A DNA stretch of 6,519 nucleotides, taken from NCBI GenBank assembly GCA_004376435.1, contig SOJS01000055.1:1-6519 (forward strand), read 5' to 3'. The notes below the pieces were generated by a model. It worked only from the letters and a program-made list of their open reading frames with translations, did not search any database and was not told the origin of the DNA. The position numbers were made by a program, and so were the translations under genes. The stretch comes from Dehalococcoidia bacterium (GTDB taxonomy: Bacteria > Chloroflexota > Dehalococcoidia > Dehalococcoidales > JAUVZE01). Positions 5,791 through 6,519 of this stretch are shown here, in pieces (the stretch's first letter is position 1; every line of letters starts with the position of its first letter).

Positions 5791-6216
5791 ATGTCTCCCT
5801 TAAAACTTGATATTGTCACCGCCGAGCAGGTGGTTTATTCCGATGAGGCGGATATAGTAGTTGCCCCCGGTGTTGAGGGTCAGCTGGGAATTCTGCCTCA
5901 CCATGCCCCTTTGATGACCACGCTCCAGCCCGGGGAGCTGGTGGTGAGGAAGGGCAGTCAGGAGTTCTCCCTGGCTATCTCCGGCGGCTTCCTTGAGGTG
6001 AGACCAGAGCGGGTTATCATCCTGGCTGATGCCGCCGAGCGGGCTGAGGAGATTGATATCTCCCGGGCTGAGGAGGCAAAGCGCCGGGCTGAGGAAAGAT
6101 TGCGTGAGCGTAAAATCCCTGCTATTGACGAAGCTCGGGCTGAGGCGGCGCTACGTCGTGCCCTAATTCGTCTTAAGGTAGCCGAGCAGAGAAGAAGAAG
6201 AAAAGCGGGCACTTAA
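5791..6216 (+). CDS. atpC: F1Fo ATP synthase subunit epsilon (rotor-bound regulator)
   Basis: Epsilon joins gamma to the c-ring and, in many bacteria, inhibits ATP hydrolysis through its C-terminal helices. The 141-residue product has the N-terminal beta-sandwich (1-85: LKLDIVTAEQVVYSDEADIVVAPGVEGQLGILPHHAPLMT) and a full two-helix C-terminal domain (86-141). It is therefore the long form and not the truncated form. IDISRA at 88-93 fits the I(L)DxxRA ATP-binding motif described for Bacillus PS3 epsilon, and the second helix (ARAEAALRRALIRLKVAEQRRRRK) is strongly basic. ATP-sensing inhibition is therefore plausible but inferred. The ATG is preceded by AAGAGGTG (5777-5784), which overlaps the atpD stop codon. 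It is the last gene of the operon. The stop codon sits in the loop of an inverted repeat. Confidence 0.96.
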   Translation: MSPLKLDIVTAEQVVYSDEADIVVAPGVEGQLGILPHHAPLMTTLQPGELVVRKGSQEFSLAISGGFLEVRPERVIILADAAERAEEIDISRAEEAKRRAEERLRERKIPAIDEARAEAALRRALIRLKVAEQRRRRKAGT

Positions 6217-6226
6217 AATCCCGCTT
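6203..6226 (+). terminator. Possible weak terminator at the end of the atp operon
   Basis: AAGCGGG (6203-6209) pairs with CCCGCTT (6220-6226) across a ten-base loop that contains the atpC stop codon. The stem is seven base pairs and GC-rich in the middle. It is followed by GGGTTACTAATATT, which has only scattered Ts, so it is a poor match to a strong intrinsic terminator. Its place at the exact end of a convergent operon supports the call. Confidence 0.42.
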
Positions 6227-6246
6227 GGGTTACTAATATTAAACAA

Positions 6247-6265
6247 CTCTAGATAATCTCTAGAG
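6247..6265 (-). terminator. Possible weak terminator of the khpA operon
   Basis: CTCTAGA (6247-6253) pairs with TCTAGAG (6259-6265) around a five-base loop. Read on the - strand it covers the last khpA codons and stop and is followed by TTGTTTAATATT, a modestly T-rich tail. The stem is only seven base pairs and AT-rich, so the call is tentative. On the + strand the sequence after it has no T-run. Confidence 0.4.
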
Positions 6266-6476
6266 TGGCTCTGGTACCGGCTTTAGCTGCTTTCACCCTG
6301 ATTAAGGTGCGCATAGCTTCAGCTATTCGCCCCTGCTTACCAATCACCCGCCCCTTGTCCTCATCGGCAACCTGTAACTTGAGCGTTATACCCTGCTCGT
6401 CTGTTTCCTCGGTAACCACCACCTCATCGGGTAGGTTAACGATTGATTTGGCGATGTACTCCACTAGTTCTTTCAT
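6249..6476 (-). CDS. khpA: KH-domain RNA-binding protein KhpA
   Basis: This 75-residue protein is a single type II KH domain that binds RNA in the cytoplasm. In Firmicutes such proteins (KhpA, with partner KhpB) affect cell division, cell size and small-RNA function. The GxxG loop is GKQG (46-49) in the family context GRVIGKQGRIAEAMRTLIRVKAAKAG. The N-terminus MKELVEYIAKSIVNLPDEVVV is also characteristic, and the length is typical. The ATG overlaps the stop codon of the upstream gene as ATGA. An AGGAG at 6482-6486 on the - strand, five bases before the ATG, is the ribosome binding site and lies inside the coding end of the upstream gene. Family knowledge places khpA directly after rpsP and before rimM and trmD. 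Here no rimM follows and the operon ends after khpA, converging on atpC. Confidence 0.93.
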   Translation of the reverse strand: MKELVEYIAKSIVNLPDEVVVTEETDEQGITLKLQVADEDKGRVIGKQGRIAEAMRTLIRVKAAKAGTRATLEII

Positions 6477-6519
6477 GTCTTCTCCTTGACTTTCTTGGTC
6501 TTCTCCGCGACCTTCTTGG
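6473..6519 (-). CDS. rpsP: Lys-rich C-terminal end of the gene upstream of khpA, probably ribosomal protein bS16 (partial)
   Basis: Read on the - strand from the window edge, one frame gives KKVAEKTKKVKEKT and then TGA, the stop overlapping the khpA ATG as ATGA. Only the last 14 complete codons are visible, so the family cannot be read directly. The identification as bS16 rests on the very common rpsP-khpA gene pair and on the fact that bS16 often has a basic C-terminal extension. The tail consists of two near-identical seven-residue units. Another basic ribosomal or RNA-binding protein is possible. Confidence 0.55.
   Translation of the reverse strand, partial: KKVAEKTKKVKEKT
6476..6517 (-). 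repeat. In-frame tandem 21-base duplication encoding a basic heptad
   Basis: Two adjacent 21-base units on the - strand (6517-6497 and 6496-6476) match at 17 of 21 positions and encode KKVAEKT followed by KKVKEKT. The second unit contains the ribosome binding site of khpA. More copies may lie beyond the window edge. Confidence 0.6.

Noticed and set aside
6265..6489. A + strand ORF opposite khpA
   Set aside because: The opposite strand encodes a clear KH domain with the GKQG loop. The + frame gives a Ser/Thr-rich, low-information peptide without a ribosome binding site.

Overview
This window holds most of a bacterial F-type (F1Fo) ATP synthase operon on the + strand, followed by the end of a convergent rpsP-khpA-type operon on the - strand. 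The order is atpB (3' end only), atpE, a 37-residue membrane ORF, atpF, atpH, atpA, a 133-bp hairpin-rich gap, atpG, atpD, atpC. Every gene of the run is recognisable from family motifs. The layout is the usual Fo-then-F1 arrangement (a, c, b, delta, alpha, gamma, beta, epsilon).

The organism is most likely a free-living bacterium with roughly balanced GC content. The c subunit (RNPEA loop, GPGIG helix, 76 residues), the single b subunit, the rpsP-khpA neighbour and the style of the intergenic repeats suggest Chloroflexota, possibly a Dehalococcoidia lineage. That placement is an inference from remembered family resemblance and was not tested by a search. Ribosome binding is classical: strong GGAGG-type sites precede most genes and several overlap the upstream stop codon, which suggests translational coupling.

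Region by region: 1-709 encodes Fo membrane parts (a, c and the extra small protein). 721-1784 encodes the peripheral stalk (b and delta). 1790-5778 encodes alpha, gamma and beta, the catalytic head and rotor shaft. 5791-6216 encodes epsilon, the rotor-bound regulator. Together they would make an enzyme coupling ion flow through a/c to ATP synthesis on beta. The c subunit lacks the known Na+ ligands, so the ion is probably H+. At 6217-6265 the two convergent operons meet over two small inverted repeats. The - strand then carries khpA (a KH-domain RNA-binding protein), overlapping by ATGA the Lys-rich end of a gene that is probably rpsP.

The core genes are ordinary. The two features that deserve attention are (i) the 37-codon single-helix membrane ORF between atpE and atpF, with a near-perfect ribosome binding site and a stop codon overlapping the atpF ribosome binding site, and (ii) a repeat-like block of three hairpins between atpA and atpG that appears to supply the ribosome binding site for a TTG-started atpG. 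I see no transposase, CRISPR array, tRNA or rRNA.
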